Assembly: GCF_024662235.1 (NCBI RefSeq)
Contig: NZ_CP096276.1
Location: 1,302,001-1,366,000 of the forward strand
Source: Pimelobacter simplex
GTDB taxonomy: Bacteria > Actinomycetota > Actinomycetes > Propionibacteriales > Nocardioidaceae
DNA: 64,000 bases
Direction: 5' to 3'
In this document: in pieces, positions 49,690 through 59,392 of the stretch
How the letters are laid out: every line of letters starts with the position of its first letter
How positions within the stretch are numbered: the stretch's first letter is position 1
Notes under the pieces: model-generated
Told to the model about the DNA's origin: nothing
The model's input: the letters and a program-made list of their open reading frames with translations, nothing else
Databases searched by the model: none
Made by a program: the position numbers and the translations under genes

Positions 49690-50112
49690 ATGCTCTTCAT
49701 GGGCACCTACACCCCGAAGCTCGACGACAAGGGCCGCCTCTTCCTCCCGGCGAAGTTCAGGGATCGACTGGCGGAGGGCCTCGTGGTCACACAGGGACAG
49801 GACAAGTGCCTCGTCGTCTGGCCGACCGATGTCTTCGCCGACGAGGCCGAGCGGGCAGCCGCCCGGCCGATGACCAACCGCGCCGCCCGGCGCTACGCAC
49901 GGGTCCTCTTCGCCGGTGGCGACGAGAGCACCCCTGACAAGCAGGGCCGGGTCGGTATCCCGGCCCACCTCCGGGAGTACGCCGGACTCGAGCGCGACGT
50001 GGTCGTGATCGGGGTCCGGGACCGCCTGGAGATCTGGAACCCGGCCGCGTGGCGCGAGTTCCAGCTCGAGGCGCTGGAGGAGTTCGCCGACCTCGACGAG
50101 GACGACGACTAG
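49690..50112 (+). CDS. mraZ: Transcriptional regulator MraZ
   Basis: 140-residue AbrB-like regulator with two SpoVT/AbrB-type swapped-hairpin modules. The first is TYTPKLDDKGRLFLPAKFRD and the second STPDKQGRVGIPAHLREYAG, each with the DxKGR or DxQGR and the P-A-L/F-R signature. It oligomerises and represses its own dcw operon through the direct repeats upstream. The start at 49690 gives MLFMGTYTPK, close to the mycobacterial MFLGTYTPK. A hairpin follows the stop. Confidence 0.93.
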   Translation: MLFMGTYTPKLDDKGRLFLPAKFRDRLAEGLVVTQGQDKCLVVWPTDVFADEAERAAARPMTNRAARRYARVLFAGGDESTPDKQGRVGIPAHLREYAGLERDVVVIGVRDRLEIWNPAAWREFQLEALEEFADLDEDDD

Positions 50113-50122
50113 TCACCGCCCC

Positions 50123-50139
50123 GGCCGGGACGCCCGGCC
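50123..50139 (+). terminator. Hairpin after mraZ, possible attenuator
   Basis: GGCCGGG (50123-50129) and CCCGGCC (50133-50139) with a 3-base loop, 11 bases after the mraZ stop. It could partly terminate transcription before rsmH. Confidence 0.45.
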
Positions 50140-50167
50140 ACCAGCAGCAGCACTGACAACAGAACAG

Positions 50168-50361
50168 CGGATCCGCAGGACGAGGTCTCAGCCCGCTCCC
50201 GCTCCCGACAGCTCCGGTGCCACACCTCCTGTGACACCTTCCCCGGCCACAGGCGGGGCAGCACCCGAGCATCCCGCCTTCTGGGGCACCTTCCCCGGCA
50301 CCAGACGGCACCCGAACAACGCCGGCGCGGGAGCGGGCAGGGACCTGGCTCTGCGGATCCG
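50168..50361 (+). ncRNA. Structured leader between mraZ and rsmH (mraW-motif-like)
   Basis: The region closes on itself by long-range pairing: CGGATCCGCAG (50168-50178) with its complement at 50351-50361, AGGTC (50183-50187) with GACCT (50342-50346), and GCCCGCTCCCGC (50191-50202) with GCGGGAGCGGGC (50327-50338). Inside are a GGCGGG/CCCGCC stem and two identical 13-base blocks, CACCTTCCCCGGC, at 50235 and 50287. A conserved mraW RNA motif upstream of this gene is known in actinobacteria. This leader is a candidate member or relative. Confidence 0.55.
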
Positions 50362-50392
50362 TTCCATTTCCCAGGGTCGAGGGGTCGAAATC

Positions 50393-50548
50393 ATGAGGGT
50401 CGTACGCACGCTTCCGCCGGAGGTCTCCTCCGGCGAGCCTCGTGTGCGCGAGCTGGCGCGGGACGCCCTCACGTTGATGGCGTTCTCCGCGGCGGTCTCC
50501 GTCGGGTGCGCGTGCCTGTTCCTCCTCGCTCACCTCGCCGGGCGCTGA
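50393..50548 (+). CDS. Small single-pass membrane protein upstream of rsmH
   Basis: 51 residues ([20 protein letters not shown], then a hydrophobic stretch [20 protein letters not shown]). ATG at 50393 is taken rather than one at 50231, because the extra residues read through the structured leader and are not protein-like. The stop is 1 base before the rsmH start, so coupling is expected. Function unknown. Confidence 0.6.
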   Translation: MRVVRTLPPEVSSGEPRVRELARDALTLMAFSAAVSVGCACLFLLAHLAGR

Positions 50549-50549
50549 C

Positions 50550-51524
50550 ATGAGCAGCCCCCGCCACGTCCCCGTCCTGCTGGACCGGGTCGTCGCCCTG
50601 CTGGCGCCCGCGCTCGAGCGTGAGGGCGCCGTGCTCGTCGACTGCACGCTCGGTCTCGGTGGGCACACCGAGGCGGTCCTGCAGCGGCTGCCGCAGGCGC
50701 GCGTGATCGGTATCGACCGCGACCCGCAGGCGCTGGCGATGAGCCGGGAGCGGCTCGCGCCGTTCGGTGAGCGGTTCACCGGCGTCCAGGCCGTGTACGA
50801 CGAGATCGCCGACGTGATCGCCGGCCAGGGGCTGAGCGAGGTCGACGCCGTCCTGTTCGACCTCGGCGTCTCCTCGATGCAGCTCGACCTGCCCGAGCGC
50901 GGCTTCGCGTACGCCGTGGACGCGCCGCTCGACATGCGGATGGGGAGCACCGGGCCGACCGCGGCCGACGTGCTCAACACCTACAGCGCCGCCGAGCTCA
51001 CCCGCATCCTCAAGGAGTACGGCGAGGAGAAGATGGCGCGCCGGATCGCCGATGCCGTCGTGCGCGAGCGGGAGAAGGAGCCGTTCACCAGCTCCGGGCG
51101 CCTCGTGGCCCTCCTGTACGACGCCATCCCGGCCCCCGCGCGCCGTACCGGCGGGCACCCGGCCAAGCGCACCTTCCAGGCGCTGCGGATGGAGGTCAAC
51201 GACGAGCTGCGGGTGCTGCAGCGCGCGATGCCCGCCGCGGTCGAGGCGATCGGGGTCGGCGGCCGGGTGGTCGTCGAGTCCTACCACTCGCTCGAGGACC
51301 GGCTGGTCAAGCGGACGTTCGCCGCCGCCACCCGGCTCGACGTCCCCGACGACCTGCCGTTCGTGCCCGAGGGGGCCGAGCCGTCGTACCGGCTCGTCAC
51401 CCGGGGGGCCGAGCAGGCCAACGAGGAGGAGATCGAGGAGAACCCTCGGGCCGCCTCCGTCCGACTTCGCGCCGTCGAGCGCATCCGTCCGAGCAACGCA
51501 TCGATCGGCAGGGGGACCCACTGA
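50550..51524 (+). CDS. rsmH: 16S rRNA (cytosine1402-N4)-methyltransferase
   Basis: 324-residue SAM-dependent enzyme that methylates C1402 of 16S rRNA (formerly MraW). [75 protein letters not shown] and [17 protein letters not shown] are the standard blocks. It is the second conserved gene of the dcw cluster and overlaps the ftsL-like start (TGATG). Confidence 0.95.
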   Translation: MSSPRHVPVLLDRVVALLAPALEREGAVLVDCTLGLGGHTEAVLQRLPQARVIGIDRDPQALAMSRERLAPFGERFTGVQAVYDEIADVIAGQGLSEVDAVLFDLGVSSMQLDLPERGFAYAVDAPLDMRMGSTGPTAADVLNTYSAAELTRILKEYGEEKMARRIADAVVREREKEPFTSSGRLVALLYDAIPAPARRTGGHPAKRTFQALRMEVNDELRVLQRAMPAAVEAIGVGGRVVVESYHSLEDRLVKRTFAAATRLDVPDDLPFVPEGAEPSYRLVTRGAEQANEEEIEENPRAASVRLRAVERIRPSNASIGRGTH

Positions 51525-52063
51525 TGTCGAGCACCGCACCACAGCCCAGGAACCGGCTCCCGCACGTCGCACCGCGGCTGGCCCAGGCCGCGCTCCAGCG
51601 CGCCCGGCTCAGCGTGGTGCCGCGGCGCCGCTCGCGCGCGCCCCGGATGCCCTTCGTCGCCTTCGTCAGCGTGATCCTGCTGGCCGGCGTGATCGGGCTG
51701 CTCCTCTTCAACACCTCGATGCAGCAGGCCTCGTTCCGCGAGACCGCGCTGGAGCGACAGGCCACCGACCTCGGCGTCCAGCAGGAGGCCCTGGAGATGG
51801 ACCTGCAGACCCTCGACAACCAGGAGCGGGTGGCCGCGGCCGCCGAGAAGCTCGGCATGGTGATCCCGTCCACGCCGGCCGGGGTGCTGCACCTCGGCTC
51901 GGGCCGGATCACGGGCAAGCCGACCCCGGCCAGCGGTGCCGACCGGCTCCCGCTGCGGATGCCCGGGCCGCGCAAGCCCGCCTCGCTGGACCCCAAGCAG
52001 GTGACGGTGCGGACCGGCACGGCCGAGACGCCCGCGAACGGCGCGCCCAACCGCGATCGCTGA
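51524..52063 (+). CDS. ftsL: FtsL-like septum formation protein
   Basis: 179 residues: a basic cytoplasmic N-terminus (ARLSVVPRRRSRAPRMPF), one membrane helix (VAFVSVILLAGVIGLLLFN), a short outer coiled coil (FRETALERQATDLGVQQEAL, LDNQERVAAAAEKLGM), then a Pro-rich tail. Topology and position between rsmH and ftsI identify it as the FtsL/DivIC-type divisome protein, despite low sequence conservation in that family. Confidence 0.85.
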   Translation: MSSTAPQPRNRLPHVAPRLAQAALQRARLSVVPRRRSRAPRMPFVAFVSVILLAGVIGLLLFNTSMQQASFRETALERQATDLGVQQEALEMDLQTLDNQERVAAAAEKLGMVIPSTPAGVLHLGSGRITGKPTPASGADRLPLRMPGPRKPASLDPKQVTVRTGTAETPANGAPNRDR

Positions 52064-52136
52064 CCGTCTCGCCGTAAGTTGGTGGTCCCCGCCTTCCGCG
52101 ACCCGAGAGTGACCGAGAGCGACCAGAGAGCGACCG

Positions 52137-53960
52137 TTGAGCCGACCGAAGACCAGCCGTCTCCTGCGCCGTACCGGTGAGGTCCGGCGCGGCTCGCCGC
52201 ACCGCCGGATGCAGATCGGGTTCCTGATCATCGCGATGGTGCTCTCGGTGTTCGCCGCGCGCCTGGTCCAGCTCCAGGGCGTCGACCCGCGCTCGTACGC
52301 CCAGATGGCCGCCGCCGAGGGCACCACCAACGTGGTGCTCCCGGCGACCCGTGGCGAGATCGTCGACCGCAAGGGCCGTCCGCTCGCCGAGAGCGTCGAC
52401 GGCCGGATGATCGTCGCCGACCCCAAGGTGACCAGCAAGGTCGCCCCCGAGCTGGCCACGATCCTGGCCGACAGGCTGGGCATCGACTACTTCGAGGCGC
52501 TCAAGCGGCTGCGCGCCGAGGGCAGCCGGTTCGAGTACCTCGCCCGCCAGGTCCCGGCGAGCAAGGCCGAGCAGGTCGTCGACGAGATCCGCGAGCAGTT
52601 CAAGGACGACAAGGGCAACCCGTTCTCCGGTCTGTCCGTACGCCGCGACCCGCTGCGGGTCTACCCGAGCCGCTCGGTCGCGGCCAACCTGCTCGGGTTC
52701 CTCGGGACGCCGACCAACAAGGGCGCTGCCCAGCCGCTCGCCGGGCTCGAGGCCTCGTTCAACAAGTACCTCTCGGGCAAGGACGGCAAGGCTCGCTTCA
52801 CCCGCGGCGCCGGCAACCAGATCCCGCTCGGCGACAACACGATCACCCCGGCGGTCGACGGCAAGATGCTGCGGCTGACGATCGACAGCGACCTGCAGTT
52901 CTACGCCCAGCGAGTGCTGCAGAAGACCGTCGTCGGCGCCGGCGGCGAGTCGGGCATCGCCGTGGTCATGGACAGCCGCACCGGTGAGGTGCTGGCGCTG
53001 GCCGACTACCCGACGTACGACGCGTCGGACCCCTATCGCAACGCCGGCGACAAGGAGCTCTACAAGTCGGCCGCGCTGACCGACGTCTACGAGCCGGGCT
53101 CGGTCGAGAAGGTGCTCACGATGAGCGCCCTCATCGACGCCGGGCTCGCCTACAAGGACCAGAAGTTCAAGGTCCCGCCCAAGCTCTTCCGCCAGGACAA
53201 GCCGATCGGCGACTACTGGGACCACCCCACGCTCAAGCTGACCCTGGCCGGCATCCTGGCCAAGTCCTCCAACATCGGCACCGTGCTCGCCGCCGACCAG
53301 TTCAAGAACGGCCAGCTGCGCCAGTACCTCCAGCGCTTCGGGCTCGGTAGCCGCACCGGCGTCGGCCTCGCCGGCGAGACCAACGGCCTCCTGCCCCAGG
53401 GCGCGGCGTGGACCTCCCAGGTCGGCGACCGCATCGCCTTCGGCCAGTCGCTCTCGGTCAACGCCCTGCAGATGGCGGCCGCGGTCAACACGATCGCCAA
53501 CGGCGGCGTGCGGATCGACCCCAGCCTGGTGCGCGGCTCGGCGACCACCGACGGTGGCGCGAGCGTCGGCACCGACAACGCGACCACCCGCCGGGTGATC
53601 AGCGAGAAGGCCGCGCACGAGACGATGCTCATGATGGAGCGCGTGGTCGACCCCGACGCCGGCGTCGCCCCCAAGGCGGCGATCCCCGGCTACCGGGTCG
53701 CGGGCAAGACCGGAACCGCCCAGCGCGTCGGCGACGACGGCCGCGGGTACGACGGCTCGACCACCGTCTCCTTCGCCGGCTTCGCGCCGGCCGACGAGCC
53801 CCGCTTCACCGTCTACGTCGTGGTGCACAAGCCGCGCGCGGGCAGCGGCGGTGGCAGCACCGCGGGCCCGGCCTTCGCCGAGCTGATGAGCTACACGCTG
53901 CGCCGCTACGGCGTGGCGCCGACCGGGGCCAAGCCCAACCAGACGCCGGTGACGTGGTGA
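52137..53960 (+). CDS. ftsI: Peptidoglycan transpeptidase FtsI (PBP3, septal)
   Basis: 607 residues. A basic cytoplasmic lead and one membrane helix (MQIGFLIIAMVLSVFAARLV) precede the PBP dimerisation domain (ATRGEIVDRKGRPLAESVDG) and the transpeptidase domain. The active site shows SxxK in YEPGSVEKVLTMS, SxN in AKSSNIGTVLA and KTG in VAGKTGTAQRV. The start is TTG at 52137. The 73-base gap before it holds a possible -10 (TAAGTT, 52075-52080) and GAGAG-type direct repeats. It cross-links septal peptidoglycan together with FtsW. Confidence 0.93.
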   Translation: MSRPKTSRLLRRTGEVRRGSPHRRMQIGFLIIAMVLSVFAARLVQLQGVDPRSYAQMAAAEGTTNVVLPATRGEIVDRKGRPLAESVDGRMIVADPKVTSKVAPELATILADRLGIDYFEALKRLRAEGSRFEYLARQVPASKAEQVVDEIREQFKDDKGNPFSGLSVRRDPLRVYPSRSVAANLLGFLGTPTNKGAAQPLAGLEASFNKYLSGKDGKARFTRGAGNQIPLGDNTITPAVDGKMLRLTIDSDLQFYAQRVLQKTVVGAGGESGIAVVMDSRTGEVLALADYPTYDASDPYRNAGDKELYKSAALTDVYEPGSVEKVLTMSALIDAGLAYKDQKFKVPPKLFRQDKPIGDYWDHPTLKLTLAGILAKSSNIGTVLAADQFKNGQLRQYLQRFGLGSRTGVGLAGETNGLLPQGAAWTSQVGDRIAFGQSLSVNALQMAAAVNTIANGGVRIDPSLVRGSATTDGGASVGTDNATTRRVISEKAAHETMLMMERVVDPDAGVAPKAAIPGYRVAGKTGTAQRVGDDGRGYDGSTTVSFAGFAPADEPRFTVYVVVHKPRAGSGGGSTAGPAFAELMSYTLRRYGVAPTGAKPNQTPVTW

Positions 53961-55486
53961 GTGCCCCGGACCCCACCCTCGCCGCGCGCCCCGCGCACCC
54001 GCCCGCCACGCCCCTGGTGGACGTGGCCCGGGCGCTGGGCCTGGCGGGGGCCTACCCGGACGTCGTCGTCACCGGGATCACCCTCGACTCGCGCCGGGTC
54101 CGCCCCGGCGACCTGTACGCCGGCCTGGCCGGCGCCCGCGCCCACGGCGCGCGCTTCGCCGTCCAGGCGGCCGAGTCGGGCGCGGTCGCGATCCTCACCG
54201 ATGCCGAGGGAGCCGCGCTCGCGCGTGACTCCGGCCTGCCCGCGCTCGTCGTGGCCCACCCCCGCGCGGTGCTGGGGGAGACCGCGGCGTCGGTCTACGG
54301 CCACCCGGCCGCCGCGCTGCGCACCATCGGCGTGACCGGCACCCAGGGCAAGACCACCGTGACCCGGCTGCTCGACGGCGGGCTGCTCGCGGCCGGCGTC
54401 CGCAGCGCCGCGATCGGCACGGTCGGCACCCGGATCGCCGGCGAGGAGGTCAAGACCTCCCTCACCACGCCCGAGGCGCCCGACCTGCACGCTCTCTTCG
54501 CCCGGATGCGCGAGCTCGACGTGAGCGCCTGCGCGATGGAGGTCTCCAGCCACGCGCTGGTGATGGGCCGGGTCGACGGGGTCGTCTTCGACGTGGCCGT
54601 CTTCACCAACCTGGGCCGCGACCACCTCGACTTCCACGCCGACGTCGAGGACTACTTCCAGGCCAAGGCGACGCTCTTCACCCCCGCGCACGCGCGGCTC
54701 GGGCTGGTCTGCGTCGACGACGAGCACGGCCGCCGGCTGGTGACCGAGGCGTCGGTCCCGATCCGCACCTACGCCGTCGGCGACGACCGCGCCGCCGACT
54801 GGACCGTGCGCGAGGTCGTGCTCGGTCCCGACGGGTCCTCCTTCGTCGTGCACGGCCCCGGCGGGGTCCGCGTGCCCGGACGGGTGCCGCTCGCCGGTGA
54901 GTTCAACGTCGCCAACGCGCTCGCCGCGATCGCCGCGGCGGCCGAGGCCGGCTTCGACCCGCAGGCGGTCGCCGACGGGATCGCCCGCTCCGGCGGCGTC
55001 CCCGGGCGCCTGGAGCGGATCCCCACCGACCGCGACCTGACGGTGGTCGTCGATTACGCCCACAAGCCCGACGCGGTCGACGCCGTCCTGCGCACGCTGC
55101 GCCCGGTCACCCGTGGCAGGCTGATCGTCGTGATCGGTGCAGGGGGAGACCGCGACCGCGGCAAGCGCCCGGTGATGGGGGCGATCGCGGCCGAGCTGGC
55201 CGACCTCGTCGTCGTCACCGACGACAACCCGCGCACCGAGGACCCCGCCGCGATCCGGGCCGAGGTGCTGGCCGGTGCCCGCACCGGCACCGCCGAGGTC
55301 CGCGAGATCGGCGACCGCCGTACGGCGATCGGCGAGGCGCTCGCGCTCGCGGGCGACGGCGACGTCGTCCTGGTCGCCGGCAAGGGCCACGAGACCGGCC
55401 AGGAGGTCGCCGGCGTGGTGCACCCGTTCGACGACCGCGAGGTCGTGCGCGAGGTGCTCGCCGAGCTCGCCGGCGGCGCGCGATGA
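53957..55486 (+). CDS. murE: UDP-MurNAc-tripeptide synthetase MurE
   Basis: 509-residue Mur ligase that adds the third stem residue. The P-loop is GVTGTQGKTTVTRLLDGG. TTPEAPDLHALFARMRELDV and EVSSHALVMGRVDGVVFDVA are typical, as is the C-terminal DDNPRTEDPAAIRAEVLAGA. The DNPR motif is the signature of diaminopimelate-adding enzymes rather than Lys-adding ones. A Nocardioides-like host would be expected to use LL-diaminopimelate. GTG at 53957 overlaps the ftsI stop. Confidence 0.94.
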   Translation: MSAPDPTLAARPAHPPATPLVDVARALGLAGAYPDVVVTGITLDSRRVRPGDLYAGLAGARAHGARFAVQAAESGAVAILTDAEGAALARDSGLPALVVAHPRAVLGETAASVYGHPAAALRTIGVTGTQGKTTVTRLLDGGLLAAGVRSAAIGTVGTRIAGEEVKTSLTTPEAPDLHALFARMRELDVSACAMEVSSHALVMGRVDGVVFDVAVFTNLGRDHLDFHADVEDYFQAKATLFTPAHARLGLVCVDDEHGRRLVTEASVPIRTYAVGDDRAADWTVREVVLGPDGSSFVVHGPGGVRVPGRVPLAGEFNVANALAAIAAAAEAGFDPQAVADGIARSGGVPGRLERIPTDRDLTVVVDYAHKPDAVDAVLRTLRPVTRGRLIVVIGAGGDRDRGKRPVMGAIAAELADLVVVTDDNPRTEDPAAIRAEVLAGARTGTAEVREIGDRRTAIGEALALAGDGDVVLVAGKGHETGQEVAGVVHPFDDREVVREVLAELAGGAR

Positions 55487-56853
55487 TCCCGCTGCGGCTC
55501 TCCGAGATCGCGGCCGTCACCGGCGGAACCCTCCACGGCGAGGACGTCACGGTCGCTGGTCCGGCCTACCTCGACAGCCGGACGCCGGTCGCCGACGGCC
55601 TCTTCGTCGCCGTCGTGGGGGAGCGGGTCGACGGCCATGCCTACGCCGACGGCGCGCACGCCGTGCTCGGCAGCCGGCCCACGACCGCGCCCACCGTCGT
55701 CGTCGCCGACCCCGTGGTCGCCCTGGGCGTGCTCGCCCGCCACGTGCTCGACCGGCTCGACCCCGTCGTGCTGGCGATGACCGGCTCCCAGGGCAAGACC
55801 GGGACCAAGGACTACCTCGCCGCGGTGCTGCGCACGCTCGGCGGCGCCGGGAGCGTCGTGGCGACCACGGCCAACCACAACAACGAGCTCGGCGTCCCCC
55901 TGACCGTGCTGCACGCCGACGCCGGGACCCGGCACCTCGTGGTCGAGATGGGCGCGCGCGGCGTGGGCCACATCTCCTACCTGTGCGAGATCGCGCCGCC
56001 GCACATCGCCGCGGTGCTCAACGTCGGCACCGCCCACGTCGGCGAGTTCGGCGGACGCGACCAGATCGCCCGGGCCAAGGGCGAGATCGTCGAGGCGCTG
56101 CCCGCCGGCGGGACCGCCGTGCTCAACGCCGACGACCCGCTGGTCGCGCCGATGGCGGCGCGGACCGGGGCCGCGGTGGTCACCTTCGGCACGTCCGGAG
56201 ACGTGCGCTGGCACGACGTCCGCCTCGACGAGCGCGGCCGGCCCGGCTTCGTGCTGGTCCACGACGGCGAGTCCCACCCCGTGCAACTGCGCCAGAGCGG
56301 GCTGCACCAGGTCCCCAACGCCGCCGCGGCCGCCGCGATGGCGCTCGCCGCGGGGCTGCCGCTCGCCGAGGTCGCCGTGGCGCTGGGCGAGGCCGACGCC
56401 GCCTCGCGCTGGCGGATGGAGGTCACCGAGCGCGCCGACGGGCTGGTGCTGGTCAACGACGCCTACAACGCCAACCCCGACTCCATGCGCGCCGCGCTCG
56501 AGGCGCTGGTCGCGATCGGGCGCGGGGACGCGAGCCGTCCGCGCCGTACGGTCGCGGTGCTGGGCGAGATGCGCGAGCTCGGCGACGAGCACGACGCCGC
56601 CCACCGCGCCGTCGGTACGACGGCCGCCGAGCTCGGCGTCGACGTCGTGGTGGTCGTCACCGAAGCGGCCCGCGGCATCGCCGACGGAGCCTCCGGAGGC
56701 ACCGGTGAGGTGATCGTCACGGCGGGGCGGGACGAAGCCGAGGCCTGGGTGCGGCAGAATGCCGGTCCGGAGGACGTCGTCCTCGTCAAGGCGTCGCGCG
56801 GCGTCGCCTTGGAAGTGGTGGCACAGGCGATCCTGGAGGAGACGACGGCGTGA
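55483..56853 (+). CDS. murF: UDP-MurNAc-pentapeptide synthetase MurF
   Basis: 456 residues. It adds D-Ala-D-Ala to complete the UDP-MurNAc-pentapeptide. LRLSEIAAVTGGTLHGEDVT and SRTPVADGLFVAVVGERVDG form the N-terminal domain, MTGSQGKTGTKDYLAAVLRT is the P-loop, TTANHNNELGVPLTVLHAD is family-specific, and NDAYNANPDSMRAALEAL is the C-terminal signature. ATG at 55483 overlaps murE (ATGA). Confidence 0.95.
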   Translation: MIPLRLSEIAAVTGGTLHGEDVTVAGPAYLDSRTPVADGLFVAVVGERVDGHAYADGAHAVLGSRPTTAPTVVVADPVVALGVLARHVLDRLDPVVLAMTGSQGKTGTKDYLAAVLRTLGGAGSVVATTANHNNELGVPLTVLHADAGTRHLVVEMGARGVGHISYLCEIAPPHIAAVLNVGTAHVGEFGGRDQIARAKGEIVEALPAGGTAVLNADDPLVAPMAARTGAAVVTFGTSGDVRWHDVRLDERGRPGFVLVHDGESHPVQLRQSGLHQVPNAAAAAAMALAAGLPLAEVAVALGEADAASRWRMEVTERADGLVLVNDAYNANPDSMRAALEALVAIGRGDASRPRRTVAVLGEMRELGDEHDAAHRAVGTTAAELGVDVVVVVTEAARGIADGASGGTGEVIVTAGRDEAEAWVRQNAGPEDVVLVKASRGVALEVVAQAILEETTA

Positions 56854-57920
56854 GAGCGATCCTGCTCGGCGGTGGCATCGCCCTGCTGATCTCGCTGCTC
56901 GGCACCCGGGTGGCGATCAACGCGTTCACCAAGCTGGGCTACGGCCAGGAGATCCGCGACGACGGACCGACCAGCCACCACACCAAGCGCGGCACGCCCA
57001 CCATGGGCGGCGTCGTGATCATCCTGGCGGCGGTGGTCGGCTACTTCCTGGCCAAGCTGATCACGATGACCACGCCCAGCGCCTCGGCGCTGCTGCTGCT
57101 CTTCCTGTTCGTCGGGATGGGCCTGGTCGGCTTCCTCGACGACTTCATCAAGATCTACAAGCAGCGCAGCCTCGGTCTGCGCAGCAAGGCCAAGATGGCC
57201 GGGCAGACCGTGATCGCGCTGGTCTTCGGCTGGTTGGCGCTCTCGCCCTGGCTCGAGGACTCCCACGGCCGCACGCCGGCCAGCGAGAAGGTCTCGTTCC
57301 TGCGCGAGCTCGACTGGTTCGTGCTGCCCACGATCCTGGCGATCCTGCTGATCTGGCTCTTCGTCGCGGGCTTCAGCAACGCGGTCAACCTCACCGACGG
57401 GCTCGACGGCCTCGCGGCCGGCGCCTCGGTGATGGTCTTCGGCGCCTACACGCTGGTGAACATCTGGCAGAGCAACCAGTTCTGCCAGGAGCAGCCCAGC
57501 GCCAGCTGCTACAACGTGCGTGACCCACTCGACCTGGCGATCATCGCCGCGGCGATCACCGGGGCCTGCTTCGGCTTCCTGTGGTGGAACGCCTCACCGG
57601 CCAAGATCTTCATGGGCGACACCGGCTCGCTGGCGCTCGGCAGCGCCCTGGCCGGCTTCGCGATCCTGACCCGGACCGAGCTGCTGCTGGTCATCCTGGG
57701 CGGCCTGTTCGTCCTCGAGACGGTCTCGGTGATGATGCAGGTCGGCTTCTTCAAGCTCACCAAGGGCCGGCGGATCTTCCGGATGGCGCCGATCCACCAC
57801 CACTTCGAGATGCTCGGGTGGGAGCAGGTCACCGTGGTGATCCGGTTCTGGATCATCACCGGCCTCTTCGTCGCCACCGGCCTCGGGATCTTCTACGCCG
57901 AGTGGGTGTCGCGACTGTGA
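56850..57920 (+). CDS. mraY: Phospho-MurNAc-pentapeptide translocase MraY
   Basis: 356-residue integral membrane enzyme with about ten helices that makes lipid I from UDP-MurNAc-pentapeptide and undecaprenyl phosphate. GPTSHHTKRGTPTMGGVVII, the DDxxK-type catalytic site in GFLDDFIKIYKQRSLGLRSK, NAVNLTDGLDGLAAGASVMV and MAPIHHHFEMLGWEQVTVVI are diagnostic. GTG at 56850 overlaps murF. Confidence 0.95.
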   Translation: MRAILLGGGIALLISLLGTRVAINAFTKLGYGQEIRDDGPTSHHTKRGTPTMGGVVIILAAVVGYFLAKLITMTTPSASALLLLFLFVGMGLVGFLDDFIKIYKQRSLGLRSKAKMAGQTVIALVFGWLALSPWLEDSHGRTPASEKVSFLRELDWFVLPTILAILLIWLFVAGFSNAVNLTDGLDGLAAGASVMVFGAYTLVNIWQSNQFCQEQPSASCYNVRDPLDLAIIAAAITGACFGFLWWNASPAKIFMGDTGSLALGSALAGFAILTRTELLLVILGGLFVLETVSVMMQVGFFKLTKGRRIFRMAPIHHHFEMLGWEQVTVVIRFWIITGLFVATGLGIFYAEWVSRL

Positions 57921-59392
57921 CGACCGACGTCTCCACGCTCGGGCGCAAGGACTCCTGGGAGGGCGTGCGGGCGGTCGTCGCCGGCTTCGGCACCAGCGGC
58001 GCGGCCGCGGTCGACAACCTGCTCCACCTCGGCGCGAGCGTCCACGCGGTCGCCGAGAGCGCGCACCCGCGGATCCTCGAGCGTGCCGAGCTGCTCGAGG
58101 TGCTCGGCGCGACCATCGACATCCACGAGGGGGCGACCGCGGCGCTGCCCGAGGAGGCCGACCTGCTCGTCGTCTCGCCGGGCTTCCGGCCCGACGCCCC
58201 GATCATCGTGGCGGCGCGCGAGCGCGGCGTACCGGTGTGGGGGGAGGTGGAGCTGGCCTGGCGCCTGCGCGACCCCGACCGGCCCGCGCCGTGGCTGTGC
58301 ATCACCGGAACCAACGGCAAGACCACGACCGTGCAGATGCTCGACAGCATCCTGCGCGCCGCGGGCCTGCGCAGCGTCGCGGCCGGCAACGTCGGGCTGC
58401 CGCTGACCGAGGCGGTCATGGACCCCGAGCCCTACGACGTCATCGCGGTCGAGCTGTCGAGCTTCCAGCTCCACTACACCGACTCGATGGCGGCCGAGAG
58501 CGCCGTCGTCCTCAACGTCGCCGAGGACCACCTCGACTGGTACGACGGCCCGGCCGGGATGGACGACTACGCCCGCGACAAGGGCCGGATCTACCAGAAC
58601 GTCGAGCGCGCCTGCGTCTACAACGTCGCCGACCCGGTGACCGAGGACCTGGTCCGCGAGGCCGACGTGGTCGAGGGCGCCCGGGCGATCGGGTTCACCC
58701 TCGGGATGCCCGCCGTCGGCATGCTCGGCGTGGTCGAGGACATCCTCGTCGACCGCGCCTTCATCGAGCAGCGCGAATCGAGCGCGGCCGAGCTGTGCAC
58801 CCTCGACGACCTGGCCTCGACCGCCCCCCACTTCGTCGCCAACGCGCTCGCCGCGGCGGCGCTCGCCCGGGCCCACGGCATCAGCCAGGCCGCGGTGCGC
58901 GACGGGCTGCGCGCCTTCCGTCCCGACGGCCACCGGATCGCGGTCGTCGCCGAGCACGACGCGATCACCTGGGTCGACGACTCCAAGGCGACCAACCCCC
59001 ACGCGGCGGCCTCGTCGCTGGCGGCGTTCGCACCGGTCGTGTGGGTCGCCGGGGGACTGGCCAAGGGGGCGCACTTCGACGGCCTCGTGAGCAGCGTGGG
59101 GGACCGGCTGCGGGCCGTCGTCCTCATCGGCCGCGACCGCCAGGTGATCGCCGACGCGCTTTCGCGACACGCACCCGATGTGCCGGTGTTCCAGGTCGAG
59201 ACCCCTGAGACTGGTGGGGCAGTCGGTGACGACCTGATGAGGCGGGTCGTGGCGACCGCGGCCGAGGCCGCCCAGCCGGGCGACACCGTGCTGCTGGCGC
59301 CGGGATGCGCCTCGATGGACCAGTTCACCGACTACGCCGCACGAGGCGATGCCTTCGCCACCGCGGTACGGGAGCACGTCGGCACGAGCTGA
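57917..59392 (+). CDS. murD: UDP-MurNAc-L-alanine--D-glutamate ligase MurD
   Basis: 491-residue Mur ligase. The UDP-binding domain has VVAGFGTSGAAAVDNLLHLG, the P-loop is CITGTNGKTTTVQMLDSILR, then VELSSFQLHYTDSMAAESAV and LNVAEDHLDWYDGPAGMDDY, and the C-terminal domain has TWVDDSKATNPHAAASSLAA. GTG at 57917 overlaps the mraY stop. Confidence 0.94.
   Translation: MTTDVSTLGRKDSWEGVRAVVAGFGTSGAAAVDNLLHLGASVHAVAESAHPRILERAELLEVLGATIDIHEGATAALPEEADLLVVSPGFRPDAPIIVAARERGVPVWGEVELAWRLRDPDRPAPWLCITGTNGKTTTVQMLDSILRAAGLRSVAAGNVGLPLTEAVMDPEPYDVIAVELSSFQLHYTDSMAAESAVVLNVAEDHLDWYDGPAGMDDYARDKGRIYQNVERACVYNVADPVTEDLVREADVVEGARAIGFTLGMPAVGMLGVVEDILVDRAFIEQRESSAAELCTLDDLASTAPHFVANALAAAALARAHGISQAAVRDGLRAFRPDGHRIAVVAEHDAITWVDDSKATNPHAAASSLAAFAPVVWVAGGLAKGAHFDGLVSSVGDRLRAVVLIGRDRQVIADALSRHAPDVPVFQVETPETGGAVGDDLMRRVVATAAEAAQPGDTVLLAPGCASMDQFTDYAARGDAFATAVREHVGTS

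Noticed and set aside
50231..50392. N-terminal extension of the small protein before rsmH (start at 50231)
   Set aside because: The extra residues come from the folded leader; the ATG at 50393 gives a compact basic lead plus a membrane helix.
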